Positions 40,901-52,500 of a stretch of DNA of 64,000 bases are shown one piece after another. This DNA is from Apostichopus japonicus (taxonomy: Eukaryota; Echinodermata; Holothuroidea; Aspidochirotida; Stichopodidae). The notes beneath the pieces were generated by a model. It had not been told where the DNA came from and did not search any database. It was given only the letters and a program-made list of their open reading frames with translations. Location of the stretch: positions 13,917,499-13,981,498 of the forward strand of contig NC_092565.1 of the NCBI RefSeq assembly GCF_037975245.1. Direction: 5' to 3'. The first letter of the stretch is position 1. Every line of letters starts with the position of its first letter. A program made the translations under genes and the position numbers.

Positions 40901-43900
40901 CTATGAAACCAACTGGCTGGTCTCGAACTCGACCAAGTTACGAAACTTAATTAATGACCTTCGCCCGTAGTACCAAGACCTTGACAAAATCCGACAACAC
41001 ACCACTTCATCGATAACAAGTGATCGGGTATATTAGTGACGTCTAGAGGTCGTGCAACTGACCTACATAGAGTGTGACCACTTCCGACATTGCAATTTCC
41101 CAAGATCAGGCCCCGAAAAATCCAAGAAATCCCAAGGGCACTGTACTGTATGGATATCTAGCAATATCTAGCGATAGGGATAAAAATCCTAAGATCTTCC
41201 CTTAAGTGAAGGCAGATAAAGAATCGAAGCCTTCAGTGTGTAATGAACTTGAAACTGTGCGTCTTTCGAAATGAACAGAATGTGGGGCAAAGTAGCCTAA
41301 CTCCTATGGGCTCAGACCGTGCTAACCAGGTGGCCCCGACCAAAACGGGGGCCCGCTATACTGAAGCACAGAAAAAGGGTATACCTCTTTGGATAGGGAG
41401 GGCCCGTTTTACTGGGAAAGAAAAACTCATGCAAAGACTGAACAAGACAATATACATATTTTCACGTTATTCGGAATACGGACATCATGATCATGAGCTC
41501 ATTGGGTATTAATGTCTGTGTCGAGCTAGTTATGTTATTTATTATTATAATCAAAACTGAAGTATATTATTTAAAACCCAATTCCAGCCAATGTTGTACT
41601 GAGTACAACATCGGGACATACGATTTTTTGAAAAATTCTAAAACAATAACCCACCACCCAACAGACTTGAAACTGCGTTCATTTGAAAAAGAAGGCAGGG
41701 CTTGCCTATAAATATGATATAAAAGGTAAGAATAAAGATGCCATCGGTGTATCTGGTAAGTAAAAAAGCACAGGAAATTAGGCTTAGATGGAGACAAAGT
41801 TTCAGCCGAAATTAGGTTTATGCTAAGGTTTGATTACTGTATTTGTACAGTAGTCTCCATTTTACTCCATACAGTATAGGGGGGAACTTGCCCACTCCCC
41901 CTGGAAAATCACAAATTACAAAAAAAAGTTAAGCATTTGACATTTCAATGATTTCCCTTAACCGACAGTTCTCTAGTTATGTTAATTGCATAAGGACCCA
42001 TAATGCATTACTGAAATTATTGAAAGTCAAAATCCTAAGACATGAGATCTCAAAATAACCGATGTGTAAATGCAACTTGAACGGGAAGTGTCTTTTCCGA
42101 CGATCTAGGAGTATTTTTTGGCAAAGAAATCGTTGTGCGCTCCGCGCCAACCGATGGTGGCGCTCCGCCTAGATAGTATCAAGTAATGTTACACCTTTAT
42201 GACCTACTGACTCCCCCCCCCCTTGTAAACATTTCTGAGGACGCCCTTGCTTAGACATCCTGATAGGGGCCCCTTTGGGCCAGGAGCCCGCCAGGCTCAT
42301 CGTTACACCCGGGTGGAGCATTACACAATAAACAGATAATAGTTACTTATTTCAGTTTCCTTTCAACTATTTAAATTTTTAAAGCAAACAGCAGATATCA
42401 CATCATATCAGTGAGCATGAAAATGGCGCTCCGGGATGAACAGCCTCTAACTGTAGATATGTGTAGTGTTCGGTTTCGGAAATATCTGGTATTTTTTCAT
42501 TTCCTTCAACGAAGTTTTTTAGTAGCCGTTATAAGAGGTTTTAATAGATGTACACCAATAAATTAACTGTGTCTGAATTTTCGAAAATTCCCTGACCACC
42601 ATTCTTCATCATTATTCCCTCCATGCAATTTTTACCAGTCTGTTAGGGGTGAAGGTTTTCCTGTATTGGTTGTCCACAGATGATATTTTGTGCAACATTA
42701 TGGGTATGTTTGGAAGTGAATTTATTCACGAGAATTTGTGAATTTTCAAATTCTGAACAAATAATGGGCTTAAAACCTTGAAAAGTGGGGCTTACGGGTA
42801 TTGTGGGCCGCGACGTAGAATCACCTACAAAAGCAATGATCCATAGGAGATGCGGTGAGGTCGAACATGATGTGTGACTGGTGACATCTTCCAAAAGGTT
42901 ATGGATGGAAAAAAAAACTTTTGGGAAATACTTGGTTCTCAGGCAAAAGTGTACATCTGGTTGGTTATTTTCAAGCCCGAGAAGTGCCATTTCCGGTGAT
43001 CTGGGGAGTATCAAAACCTGAAATTTTCTTGTACGCTCCGCGCCAACCGATGGTGGCGCTCCGCTTAGATAGTAATTCGCGCCCCCCGGGTGAGAAAATC
43101 CTGGATACGTGCCTGTTAACGGTGACTTTTATGCAGTGTTGGTCGAATCGGTGCGAAGAAAAATAAAATGTGTTTACGTATAGCGTTGTTAGGTAGTGTT
43201 TCTGTTAAGAAAGGCCCGGCCTTACATTTGAACAAACACAACGTAGGTATACCCATGGAGCTATAAACAGCTCCATGGTATACCTCATGCCTACTGCACG
43301 TTCAAAAATACCCGCCAAATTACAACTGGATAGAGCGGATATTATCACTTAGTCGGAAATCTCAGGTCACCATAAGTCCGCGACCGTTCACTTTACATTT
43401 ATCAAGAACACAAGAGGGATTGCAGAAACCCCGAAAGAAGGATTATTCTTAAAAACGCACGCAGACTTGAAGTACGAGTACGCGAGCGTTCACACAAACA
43501 CACGTACACATTTATGCAAACACCCATACACACACATGCACTCAAACCGATGAAAGCATCATACTTCTATGACATCGTGCAATAGCACCAACATAATATT
43601 GGGTTAAAATTATCACAAATTCATTTCTATGCAGAGCATATTTTTTCATTCAAAATGGTATATCTTAAAAGATTTGATTTAATATATATGTTTATTGATA
43701 TTCCTAATTATTTTCAGTTGACTAACACTTTGAAAACTGTTGCTTTTTTTACTAACTCTTAATTTGCCTTTAATCGCTTTTATGGAATTTATCTATCATA
43801 CGTTTTATCCTCTCTTATTAAACATAATTGTATTTTATGCTATTTATACTGGAATGAAGGAACGGAAACTGAAACTATAACCAGATCTAACACAGCTAGG

Positions 43901-46900
43901 ACATGTTTCTTTTGAATTTATGTGTGCTATGAAAAAGAGGTTCGACCCACACCCTCTATCCACTCTTGTTCAAACATATATTTATTGGATGCCACCATAT
44001 ACAAATTGAAATGATAAAACTACCATTAATTTATCATGCACAACCAACCTGAACATTCTGCAGCTTGCTTGCATTTTGTGTGCATTGAAATCTTAGCTTG
44101 TTTTAGTAAACTTGTCTAACATTCTGTCCAGATGTTGATCAAGGAATGAAAAGAATGTAGTTTCACAGGTTTACATTAGCAAGACTTGAGAAATCAGCAG
44201 AAAGCTGTACAAATAGAAAAATCTTATATTAATACCAAGTATTATTCTCAGTAATGTTACTGGGATTTTAAGAGTTGCGCCAGAGCCGGGATACAACATC
44301 TTAAAAATTGTTTGCGTCCGCTCAGAAAAAACTTGCGTCCCCACGTTCCTCCATGAAAACATGCACTTTAAATTACCTCTACAGGAACGCACAATACTTA
44401 GTATGACCCCTGACAAAAACATTGGCTTGTGCGCAACGGATATCCTATAGTTATAGGTTTATAATGTGCATATTGAAAATCATAAATGCAAATTATACAA
44501 CTCATGCCTATGGAAGCGTGGGGACATTAATATTATATGTATTATCTTAGATTACAAATAAATTCATGTGTTTGCACTGAAACCCTTTACAAGGTGTACT
44601 TACTATATAAAGAGAAGTGCAACTCATAGCAAGAATATTTTGACATAATGTGGTAGCCCATACATGCAATACAGACACAACTCTTTAAATGCACATTAAT
44701 ATACGGTACGGTGCCAGCATTATTTTAATATATGCCAGCATTAATTTGAATTTATGTCCACATCAAATCAATTTTATGTAGACATGAAAAAGTCCTGCCT
44801 CCTGATATGTCGTCATAATTTCTGAATTTTGTCCACTGTGGCCAACCTTACACGTTGTGATATTTGAGGGTGCACACACATGAGAGCCTACAAACTTTGC
44901 TATCTCTACACAGGACAGCAACGTTACAATTAGTTGCATTGAGACAGTCGGTATAATGCGCTATATAAATAACTTATTTAAACATAATACGTTGTGTTTA
45001 TTGAGCACGATAAATGCAAAAATTGTTTGCAGACAATGGTAGGGACTATTAGCCAAACAAATCACAGGAAATTTGGAAACGCATCATTGACTGCTTTCAG
45101 CATGAAACTTCTTTGTAACGCCTGGGAGTGTTTTTAACCTTCTACTTTGCGGTTGATTGTTATCATTTATTTTTTTTGAAACAAATTCAATCATCTATAC
45201 AAAGGATTGGAAGAATGTTGGTTCTTTTGAGAAGTTGCGTATTTTTTTAAAGAAAGAAAGAAAGATATTATTCCAAAAAGTACTATGTTATTGGAAACCT
45301 GCTCAAAATACCGAATCCTGTGTCGTTGTACTCTTGTTTACACAATTTACACGATGACACTGAGGGTTATATCTACGATTTGTGCAAACAGATGAATATT
45401 TTTTTCAACTCCCTGGTTTAAAGTTGCAGGTAAAACGGCATGTCTATTTAGTGTTTATATGAATGAGGAATTGTTATAATGGAACGCCATTTCTCATTTA
45501 GAGATGTGTAACCAGGTAGTGATGAGTCTGTTGTATAAAGCTTTACAAGATTGATTGCCCTACACAACAAACAATAACAACACCACTGAACTGAACAATG
45601 TGGCAACAAACACGTATTTAATGTAGATCCCACCCGTACAGTATACCCACAAAGAAATGTGTAATACCCACAGGTTTATAGTACTTGAGTCCAGTTTTCT
45701 GCACTTGGACTTTAGACCAATTCCAATTTGGTATATCATCTTGCTTGGCAGATCTCTTATTTCTGAAGTTTACTCTTTGAGTGTCCAGAATGAGCACTTA
45801 TGTAAGGAGTCAATGCAGTCTTACACATTTAGCCACACATACAATGAATATCTTCTTGTTTAAAGCAAATCATATGAAGCCAATGCTTTGATTGGTTGCT
45901 GCTATTCATCATATCGTAGATTCTTTGGCATAAACGATAGTGGCTTTGTAATTTATATAGAGACTGTGTGTATACGGTAATTCTCACAATATAACTCCAT
46001 TTCAATTAGATCCTTTCATTATTCAAAGCTGTTTCAAAGTTATGGTTACAAAGATAAAATGGTGATCATTAGATGTCATTTTGATCTTAGTAATACAGTG
46101 AAAAGCAGTGTGATGTGACAAACAATAATTCACAATGACACAGGCTGTCCTGAAATGACCATTCACCTCAACAACTGGCTTCTTGTACTAAATGTGATAC
46201 ATCAAAATACTAAATATGACATCTGTCCTTGTTAAAATATAGTGATAAACAATGGTTTCCACAATTTGACCCCTGGTGAACTCAAACGAATATATGACCT
46301 CCGCCCACAACATATCACAATATTGGGACTACTAGCCCCCTTCATCATCTACATGGCTGGCTGGTGAATGCCAGCTGAACATACACTCTCAGACGCGTAT
46401 CCAGGGAGAGGCGTTGGGGCGTGCGCCCCCCGGGTAAGAAAAAGAGGAGAGAAAAAGAAAAGAGAAAAAAGGGAAAAAATAGGGGGAAATGAGGAGGAAG
46501 GAGAGGAAGGAAGGGAAAAGAAAAAGAAAAGAGAGAGAAAAAGTAGAAAGGGAGAAAAGGAGGGAGCAGAAGAAAAATGCCAAGACATCGCCAAGATGGT
46601 GGCGCTCAGCTTAGATAGTACTTTGCCCCCCCCCCCCCGGGTTAGAAAATCCTGGATACGCCCCTGATTATCCTTTCTCCGTTTTATTTGAAAATGTTTG
46701 AAAAGCATTCCATGGTTAAGAGAGTTGAAAAGAAATAGGTTAATCAACTTCATTAACTGACTTTTGAGCTTCGTAAAAACCCGTCCTTTACAACATTGAC
46801 TGTATAGAGAACAATACTCAGTAGAGAAATTACCAAATGTGTATGAAAGGTAAGTTGGTACACCTTTCAAATTTTACGAAAGATCAAGCAAAATACTTTC

Positions 46901-49593
46901 GAAAAATTCACGCGAAACTGGCATATCTTGCTGATTGCATCTAATGTCATGTAAAAAAGGCTCTAGTACACCCATTTATGAATAAACCATAAGACCACAT
47001 CTGGTGTTAAGCGTGGGGAGAAGAAAGTATTTTCTAGAATTTCCACAAAAAAATGGAAAAAATAATATCCTACGATAGTTAAGTGTACAGTAAATTGCCT
47101 AACCACTTTGTCGGTTACGGATCTCACGTAACAACAAAAACACTACTAATTTTTATTTTTTGCGAAGTTGACGTTATCTACAACGACATGAAAACAATAT
47201 TTAGCATATAGTTAATCATGCCAAGGGGCCTAAAACACGGGAATGCAAGGTTTACTTTCATAAAGATGGCCATACTGTAGCTACAGTATTAGGGCCAATT
47301 GATATCGTGCTATGTCTGTATGGTATAGACTGTGCCTCGTATATTCAAGGGGAATAGATTGTTTTGTTCATGCGGAGGAGTCGCTTGACTTGAGGTGTGT
47401 TTTACTTACGAGGATGTTTACCTACTTTTCTCGAACGTCTAAGATAATATTGCGCATAACTTACCTGATCCTTTACTGACTGATCTAATTAATTCTAGAG
47501 TTGAGCCAAATAGTTTACTCCTTGAAAACTTTTTTGGAAACGTGCCAAAAATGTTAGCAAACAGGTGTTAGACGGGGGGGTTGTTTGGCAAGGTACCTGG
47601 GAAAATTCGCAGCACATATAGCCAGCCTACCGTGATATTTAAGTTGTAAACTGATGTACGTATAGTGCACATTGTTAGGCAGTCTAGAAATGGGGCTTTG
47701 CCGAACGCAGTTTGTTTCATAATATCGACAGTTTTGTAAGTTAAACTTTTTAAAGATTTTAAGACAGATTACATCTCTTTTCATTTTGTCACATAAGATA
47801 GCTACTCTAACTTGTCATTTTAAAAATTTTCATCAATTTCGTGACAATTTAAATTCAAAAAGTTGTCAGTATTTTGAATCCTCAACTGCGAATTTTTTAT
47901 CGCCAGACACGCAAAAATACTAAATTTTCCGGGGGCCTTCGCCCCTGGACCCCCACAAGGGGTTCCACCCCTTGACCTCACCGGGCCCTAAGGTGGGCCT
48001 CTGGACCCCACGCCATTATTCTCGCACGCAATGCGTGCTCGGTGTGTTCGCTGCGCGAAAACACCGGTGGGAAACCGGCAGTTGTTTTAAGTGTGTTCGG
48101 GAACACACTAAAAACAACAAGGAAAATTATCGAAATATCGCGATAATTTTTGAACTATTTATCGTGACGTTAAAAAGCAAATATCGCCCAACCCTATCCT
48201 GGAATGCATGTAAATGTGACATAGTTGTTAGTGGTCACAAAAATTTTGTAAGAAGCTACTAACATGTTAGGCTATAGGCCAGCGGTTCTCAAGTCATTTT
48301 CTACGAGGGCCAGGGAGAGACATTGGTTGGACCATTTTGGCCCTGAGAGAGAATCAAATTCTCACTACACTTTCGAATATGTTCTAAGACGTATTATTAA
48401 GGCACACCTAATTAGTTCAAGATTGTGCTCCTGTTTAAAAAAGAGCCCGAATCTTCCACCAACCGGATTTGGCCTGCATGCCACCTATGGAGAACCCCTG
48501 GGCCATATACTACGCACAAACACTTTCAAAAGAGTTTATGGATCTTCATGTTCTTAAAAAAATTCGTAAATAGGATGCCTCTCTCAATACCATCCTAATT
48601 GCCAGTGTGAGGGTAGACCTCAGCTGCCTTACATTAGTAATCAAACATTCCTTTTAAGTTTTGTTGGAGTTTGATGTTGCTTCATAGCTCGATTGGATGA
48701 TGCTTCTTATTGATGATGATTTATTTGTTTCAACACATAGTAATACAAGATGAACAAGACAATATAACTGCAAATAAGTAAAATATGTGAAAGGAAGTAA
48801 ACTGAGAAACCCTTGTGGGCTTAATCTAATGGTAGTCCCATCAAAGAAAATAGAAAACCTTAACACCTAAAAAAGAACCCACCCCTCCCCAAAAAAAAAC
48901 AGATAACCTTAACAAATAAGACAAATAACACTACCCCCCCCCAATTAATCACAAACTAACTGCATAATTTTTGATGTACAAATATATGCCAATTGGTCAA
49001 GCAGATATTGAAAAGTTCTTATGAGGTCATCAGAGAACATCAAAATGTCAGAATACTTGTACATGTATGTTCTATCTCAAAGGACAATTCTATGGGATCT
49101 GAAAGTTGACATGCAAATACCGATATGATTTTGAGTATACGAAACTGACTGTTTTTGTCAAAAGGTCTTAGATATGAGGTCACCAGAGGTCATATCTCAA
49201 CAAGTACAACTGTCAACTTGTAAAAATGTAATTCTTTTTACATCCATGTCCAAGAGTAGAAGGAGGAACCCCTATTGATCTGAAATAAATGTACAGTACC
49301 TCTAATTTGGTTGTCGTTCGTTTGTCCTCATTCAGGCCCTCACCACAGCAGGTCCTACAGCAGGTCCTACAGCAGGTCCTACAGCAGGTCCTACAGCTGC
49401 CGGACATAGCCAAGTGGTCACGGTCCTGATTTTTGTGTCTGTGGCCTTCGTAGTCGGCGCCACCATCGGATGTGTGCTGCTTGTAGTGGTACAGAAGAAA
49501 TGCAAGAAAAGGCCCGCTTTTGATGACATGATGGACTTCAGTTACAGTCGATTCCAGTCAGCAGAGAGTGGTGCAGACGATCTGGAATTGTGA
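29600..49593 (+). CDS. Single-pass membrane protein with Thr-rich stalk and cysteine-rich three-finger-like modules
   Basis: Coding exons are 29600-29697, 31284-31815, 33136-33268, 36651-36805, 38250-38303 and 49336-49593. They make one frame of 409 residues with GT-AG introns. Residues 1-25 look like a signal peptide. C38 and C65 precede a Thr-rich, mucin-like stretch (about 70-148) with TMEPT repeats, then a furin-type RKRR (151-154). Module 1 has C168, C193, C201, C220, C221 and C226 and ends CCKNDNCN, the hallmark end of Ly6/uPAR/TGF-beta-receptor ectodomains. Module 2 has C248, C261, C268, C281, C290, C300, C311 and C312, but its last Cys-Asn is absent. Then come GPTA repeats (330-345), a TM helix (351-376), a basic KKCKKR stop-transfer and a 33-residue tail with YSRF, a possible endocytosis signal. 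There is no kinase domain, so it is not a signalling TGF-beta receptor. A decoy, adhesion or orphan receptor role is open. I do not recognise an orthologue. Confidence 0.8.
29791..30990. mobile_element. Terminal-inverted-repeat element with internal duplication, intron 1
   Basis: The left end carries TCATAATTGACGCAC (about 29803-29817). The right end carries the complement GTGCGTCAATTATGA at about 30956-30970, with a second partial copy just before it. TATAGCA occurs outside both ends and may be the target duplication. Inside, a ~395-bp block (29791-30180) is repeated at 30382-30775 with many substitutions, in direct orientation at a 591-bp offset. No transposase frame is seen. Superfamily is undetermined. 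Confidence 0.65.
31393..31512 (+). repeat. In-frame 15-bp coding minisatellite (TMEPT)
   Basis: About seven copies of a 15-bp unit based on ACAATGGAACCT encode Thr-Met-Glu-Pro-Thr and derivatives within exon 2 of the membrane-protein gene. The period is a multiple of three, so length changes keep frame. The region forms part of a likely O-glycosylated stalk. Confidence 0.85.
34181..34541 (+). repeat. 62-bp minisatellite, six copies
   Basis: Six direct copies start at 34181, 34243, 34305, 34367, 34429 and 34491, exactly 62 bp apart; the last is slightly short. The unit begins AGGAAGAAAATTAGTG and ends TTTTACATTAGT. Identity is very high, with a few substitutions in copy 4. It lies in intron 3 of the membrane-protein gene. 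Confidence 0.97.
37131..37255 (+). repeat. AAT/ATA trinucleotide microsatellite, interrupted
   Basis: Interrupted AAT repeats in two blocks, followed by TAGTAG units. Intronic simple sequence. Confidence 0.9.
37811..38074 (+). repeat. TAG trinucleotide microsatellite, about 264 bp
   Basis: Long run of TAG/GTA units with scattered interruptions such as CTTG and GTGG, in intron 4 of the membrane-protein gene about 175 bp before exon 5. It opens an artefactual poly-Val frame. Confidence 0.97.
38630..39025 (+). mobile_element. Non-LTR retrotransposon 3' remnant (reverse-transcriptase C-terminus)
   Basis: Frame from about 38641 to 38852 encodes a typical LINE ORF2 tail: a leucine/tryptophan start, HKAINGK, AIPIPSYI, KFIQPRCKTDDYKYSFF. 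A frameshift in a T run near 38837 follows, and the frame is lost. The 3' end carries GATGTAGATGTAG, a short-repeat tail found in CR1/L2/RTE-like elements. 5'-truncated and dead. Clade is uncertain. Confidence 0.75.
39337..39540 (+). mobile_element. Truncated copy of polypurine MITE family
   Basis: Starts CAGGCGCGTATCC, then G/C runs and about 150 bp of almost pure A/G sequence. It matches the 5' part of the complete copy at 46390-46666, but the right terminus is missing. Nested in the large hAT-type insertion. Confidence 0.7.
39716..40846. mobile_element. Nested inverted-repeat element with G/C-rich ends
   Basis: Left end ACCGGTGTAACAGGA and right-end complement ACTGGTGTGACAGGA match at 13 of 15 positions. 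The total is 1,131 bp. Both subterminal zones contain repeated poly-C or poly-G blocks alternating with AATATTTCCTAGG-like palindromes (39725-39820 and 40678-40820), in inverted orientation to each other. TCTATATAT-like sequence on both sides may be the target duplication but is low-complexity. The interior (about 39830-40670) has no supported gene. Confidence 0.65.
42135..42185 (+). repeat. Short copy of MITE right-half segment
   Basis: Contains CCGATGGTGGCGCTCCG and a following TAGATAGTA, nearly identical to 43037-43074 and related to 46598-46620. It is a fragment; its own termini are not visible. Confidence 0.65.
43030..43115 (+). mobile_element. Right end of polypurine-MITE family
   Basis: Shares GGTGGCGCTC, TTAGATAGTA, a C-run, GGGTGAGAAAATCCTGGATA and a terminal CCTG with the complete element ending at 46666. 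The left end could not be placed. Nested in the large insertion. Confidence 0.65.
43245..43285. repeat. Hairpin, about 17-bp stem
   Basis: AGGTATACCCATGGAGCT and AGCTCCATGGTATACCT are complementary except for one extra C, with the loop ATAAAC. It is very short for a fold-back element and has no flanking duplication. Possibly a terminal junction of a larger element. Confidence 0.7.
46390..46666 (+). mobile_element. Complete copy of polypurine MITE family
   Basis: Left terminus CAGACGCGTATCCAGG; the complement of the right end reads CAGGGGCGTATCCAGG. Length is 277 bp. The interior is a C-run, about 140 bp of A/G-only sequence, a GGTGGCGCTCAGC segment and a second C-run. Ends resemble hAT MITEs such as the one at 19077, but the 8-bp flanks (TACACTCT and ATTATCCT) do not match, so either a flank has changed or the copy was rearranged. 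Confidence 0.75.
48280..48500. mobile_element. Small MITE with Charlie-like hAT ends
   Basis: Begins CAGCGGTTCTCAA, the signature of hAT-Charlie ends, and finishes AGAACCCCTG, giving an imperfect inverted repeat over 221 bp. Flanking 8-mers do not match. It lies just outside the right end of the large insertion. Confidence 0.5.
48501..49335. other. Remainder of intron 5
   Basis: Intronic sequence. A segment at 48720-48850 beginning TTTATTTGTTTCAACACA resembles a dispersed-repeat tail. No exon is supported before the acceptor at 49335. Confidence 0.4.
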
Positions 49594-52500
49594 GGAGGCA
49601 AGGGGTTCCTACCGGTGAAGAGAGACTGAAGAAAACAAAACGGCTGTGGAAGACTCTACGAGGTTATATTTTCTTAATTCAGACATATTATTCAGAATTT
49701 TTTTCTGTAGACAGATGTGGTCAAGGTTAGTAAAGAGGGAAATAACAAACTTAGCTGCACCGATTTACATTAAGTGATGAAGAAGGTAGTCTACTTCTGA
49801 ATGAAAGCTACAAAATGCTGAACATTTCATGTTTGCAGGTTTAAAATTGAGTGATCATGAGGCTTTTAATCTGTTCATTTTATGAATATAGTCTCAGTGA
49901 CAACACTTGGGGAGATTTGTTTCACTTTTCATTCGATTTTTTACTAAAACTGTTGCCAGTGGTATATCTTGTCTTAAATCCTTTTAGTGTTTAATATGCA
50001 AAGGCATTGCAAACAAAACTAGAGCTCTGAAATGAAATAATGAAATAATAGATTATTAAGGTACCATTTTTAGTAACATCACTTTAGTAACATGAAAATC
50101 AAAAATGTGATATATTTTATTTAGACTTACTCAAGTCTCTACCTCTTGCATCAGAATGATGTGACCAAAAAAAAACTGGAAATGCTTCAATGTCTGGTGA
50201 GGGAAACTTAGTTCAGTCTTAGCAATTCCATCAATTTGCATAACAAAAGATTAATGGGTACAAAACTTGATCAAATACTCTGATTGAAATTAGTGTGTGT
50301 CAGCTTGCAATGAGCAAAGACATTGTTGTTGGCTACAATGGGATTTGAACCAGTGGTTACCTCAGGTGACATTTTCCTTCTTCCCAGTGAGTTTTCTGAA
50401 GTTTATTTACTTTTGTCTCACTGTTAACACAATTGGAGGAAATTTACATCATCAGATTATGGGTGTTCATTCAAAACTGATGTCATTTTAGCAGTAATGT
50501 GTATGTTTTTCCTGAAACTGAGTTGTGACAGTAGCCTAATATAAACCGTCATTAAGATTCACTCACCCTTACAATCCAGAGAATCTGATTCAAGTTTTCT
50601 TGCCCCCATCCCAGCTACCCAAATTACGTTGAGTATGAATTCATTTTGAAAAGGGGCGAGGGGTAGGGTGGGGTAGACCAGAGGTATATACCGTGACTGG
50701 GGAAGGCTGTAGCAGAGAGGTTTGTCAAAAAAAAGGGACATTTGGGGTCTGCAGGTGTGAGGACAAAATCATGGTTTTTTCAAATCTTTTTTTTAAAGAC
50801 AAAATGTCTTTAGGCAGCTGTTTTAATTTGCTTTCTGTGGTCAAAATATTTCATATTCAAGAGGTTTGTGTATTTGTTTTGAAATTCAAAAGACTTGTAA
50901 GGTTTTTTTTTAAAAATCAGAATATATTTTTCTTTATTGTCTTTTTTTTTATTTTTTGTCATTGGGTAACTTTCTTTCTGTCTTTTATAAAAATCATTCC
51001 TGGTTTCATATTTTTTGCTTTACGTTCAGTAGAAGTCAAAATATGAAATCCTTAAAAAAGTATCAGAGGAAGGCAACTTGGATATTGTGTGCTTGCTTCT
51101 CCTGTGGATATAGCCCTTTCCACATGTTAATGCAAGTTTGTCTCTATGGAAAGTGATATGGACAAAATGTCTGTTCTTCAAGTAAAATTATTAGGAGCAT
51201 GTCACTGCATTGGAATCAATGTGCACAAAATATCCATTCTTGAAGAAGAATTTATTAGAAGCATAAACACTGCATGGGAATCAATGTGAACAAAATTGAA
51301 GAATTATTAGAAGCATAAACACTGCATGGGAATCAATTTGAACAAATTGTCTATTATTCTTGTAGGAACATAACGCTAGTAAATAATCTGAATTTGCAGT
51401 GCAGGTAACTACAACCAATCAGTGTTCCCAGTTTTTCTGTGATGCACCCTGCCAAATTGACGGCCAATTCGGGCGAAAAAATGCCAGATACAAACTTGCT
51501 CTCAGTTTATGACAATTGACCCTGTATGTGGGTAGGAGTTGTGTGGGTTCGCAATTCATTGCAATTTGGGGTCTCTTTAAGTGAATGTTAGTTCAATAGC
51601 TTGTGAAACGAGTAGGACTATTTGCTTACTTTGAGCTGGATTAAACAACATGAAATATTTGAAATCATTGTTATCTGGGGAGAATTTAACAGTTCTCAGC
51701 TACTATTTTGCCTAGATTTGGTAGGCCCATTAAAGACTGTCATAAAATGCCAAAATGCTGTTTGTCTAGAAGTTTCCATTTTATTCCAGTCAAGAAACTT
51801 TGAAAGATGCCAAATTTGTCATATTGGCTGTTTACAATATTTACCAAACTTGAAAATGCAGCATTTGTCTGGGGGGAAAACAGCATAGGTTTTCACTGTA
51901 GAAGAGACTTAATTATTAAGTGAACTACTCAAGTTGATTCAGGACAGACTTTTGTGATTCTATCCGATAAGAAAACCTCATAGTAGATTCCATGTATTAG
52001 CTTGTCTAGTTAAGTTTTCATTTTGCATAATGAATTAGAAGTCAATTTTTTTTATTCCTTCCCTCCAAGTCTGTTATCACGTAACATTTGTCAGTGTAAC
52101 ATATATAGGGATTATTACATAAAATAAGTGTCAATGCAATATAGTCGTCAATTATTTACATTTGGCTGCAGGATAATTATATGTGGCTGCATCTGATGCG
52201 GCAAACTGCAGCTTGTCTGTTTCGTAAAGTCACTGTTACTCCTCAGGCTATAAATAACTTGTTTGTGCTTCTTGAAAAGAAGGGGGGGACTGAAGGGGAG
52301 GACATGTTCTGTATTTGAATTTTTGTTGTTTATGTTCTATAACCCCATGCACAAATATGTTATACTAGAAGTATAAGGCACTTAATCGTTATCAATTTGA
52401 ATAAGTTTTAAAAAAAAGGAAACCAAATAAAAAACACATCGTGATTAAGATTTTAAAGAAAGTGATCAGTACTACCATTTCACCGATTCTTGCTTTTATT

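Larger units (their letters stand above)
39193..48204. mobile_element. 8,996-bp composite hAT-type insertion with 8-bp target duplication
   Basis: The left terminus at 39201 reads TAGGGTTGGGCGATAT and the right terminus at 48196 is its exact complement. Outside them stand identical 8-bp sequences TCCTGGAA (39193-39200 and 48197-48204). Subterminal sequence is also similar between ends (TATCGCGATAAT motifs). This marks a single insertion of hAT type into intron 5 of the membrane-protein gene. No long open frame or recognisable transposase remains. The interior holds at least four other elements and a GC-rich stretch at about 47930-48110 near the right end. Much of the length probably came from later nested insertions, or an autonomous copy has decayed. 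Confidence 0.85.

Noticed and set aside
42643-43014. Minus-strand 123-codon frame as a transposase remnant
   Set aside because: No hAT or other transposase motif could be recognised; lies among nested MITE fragments.
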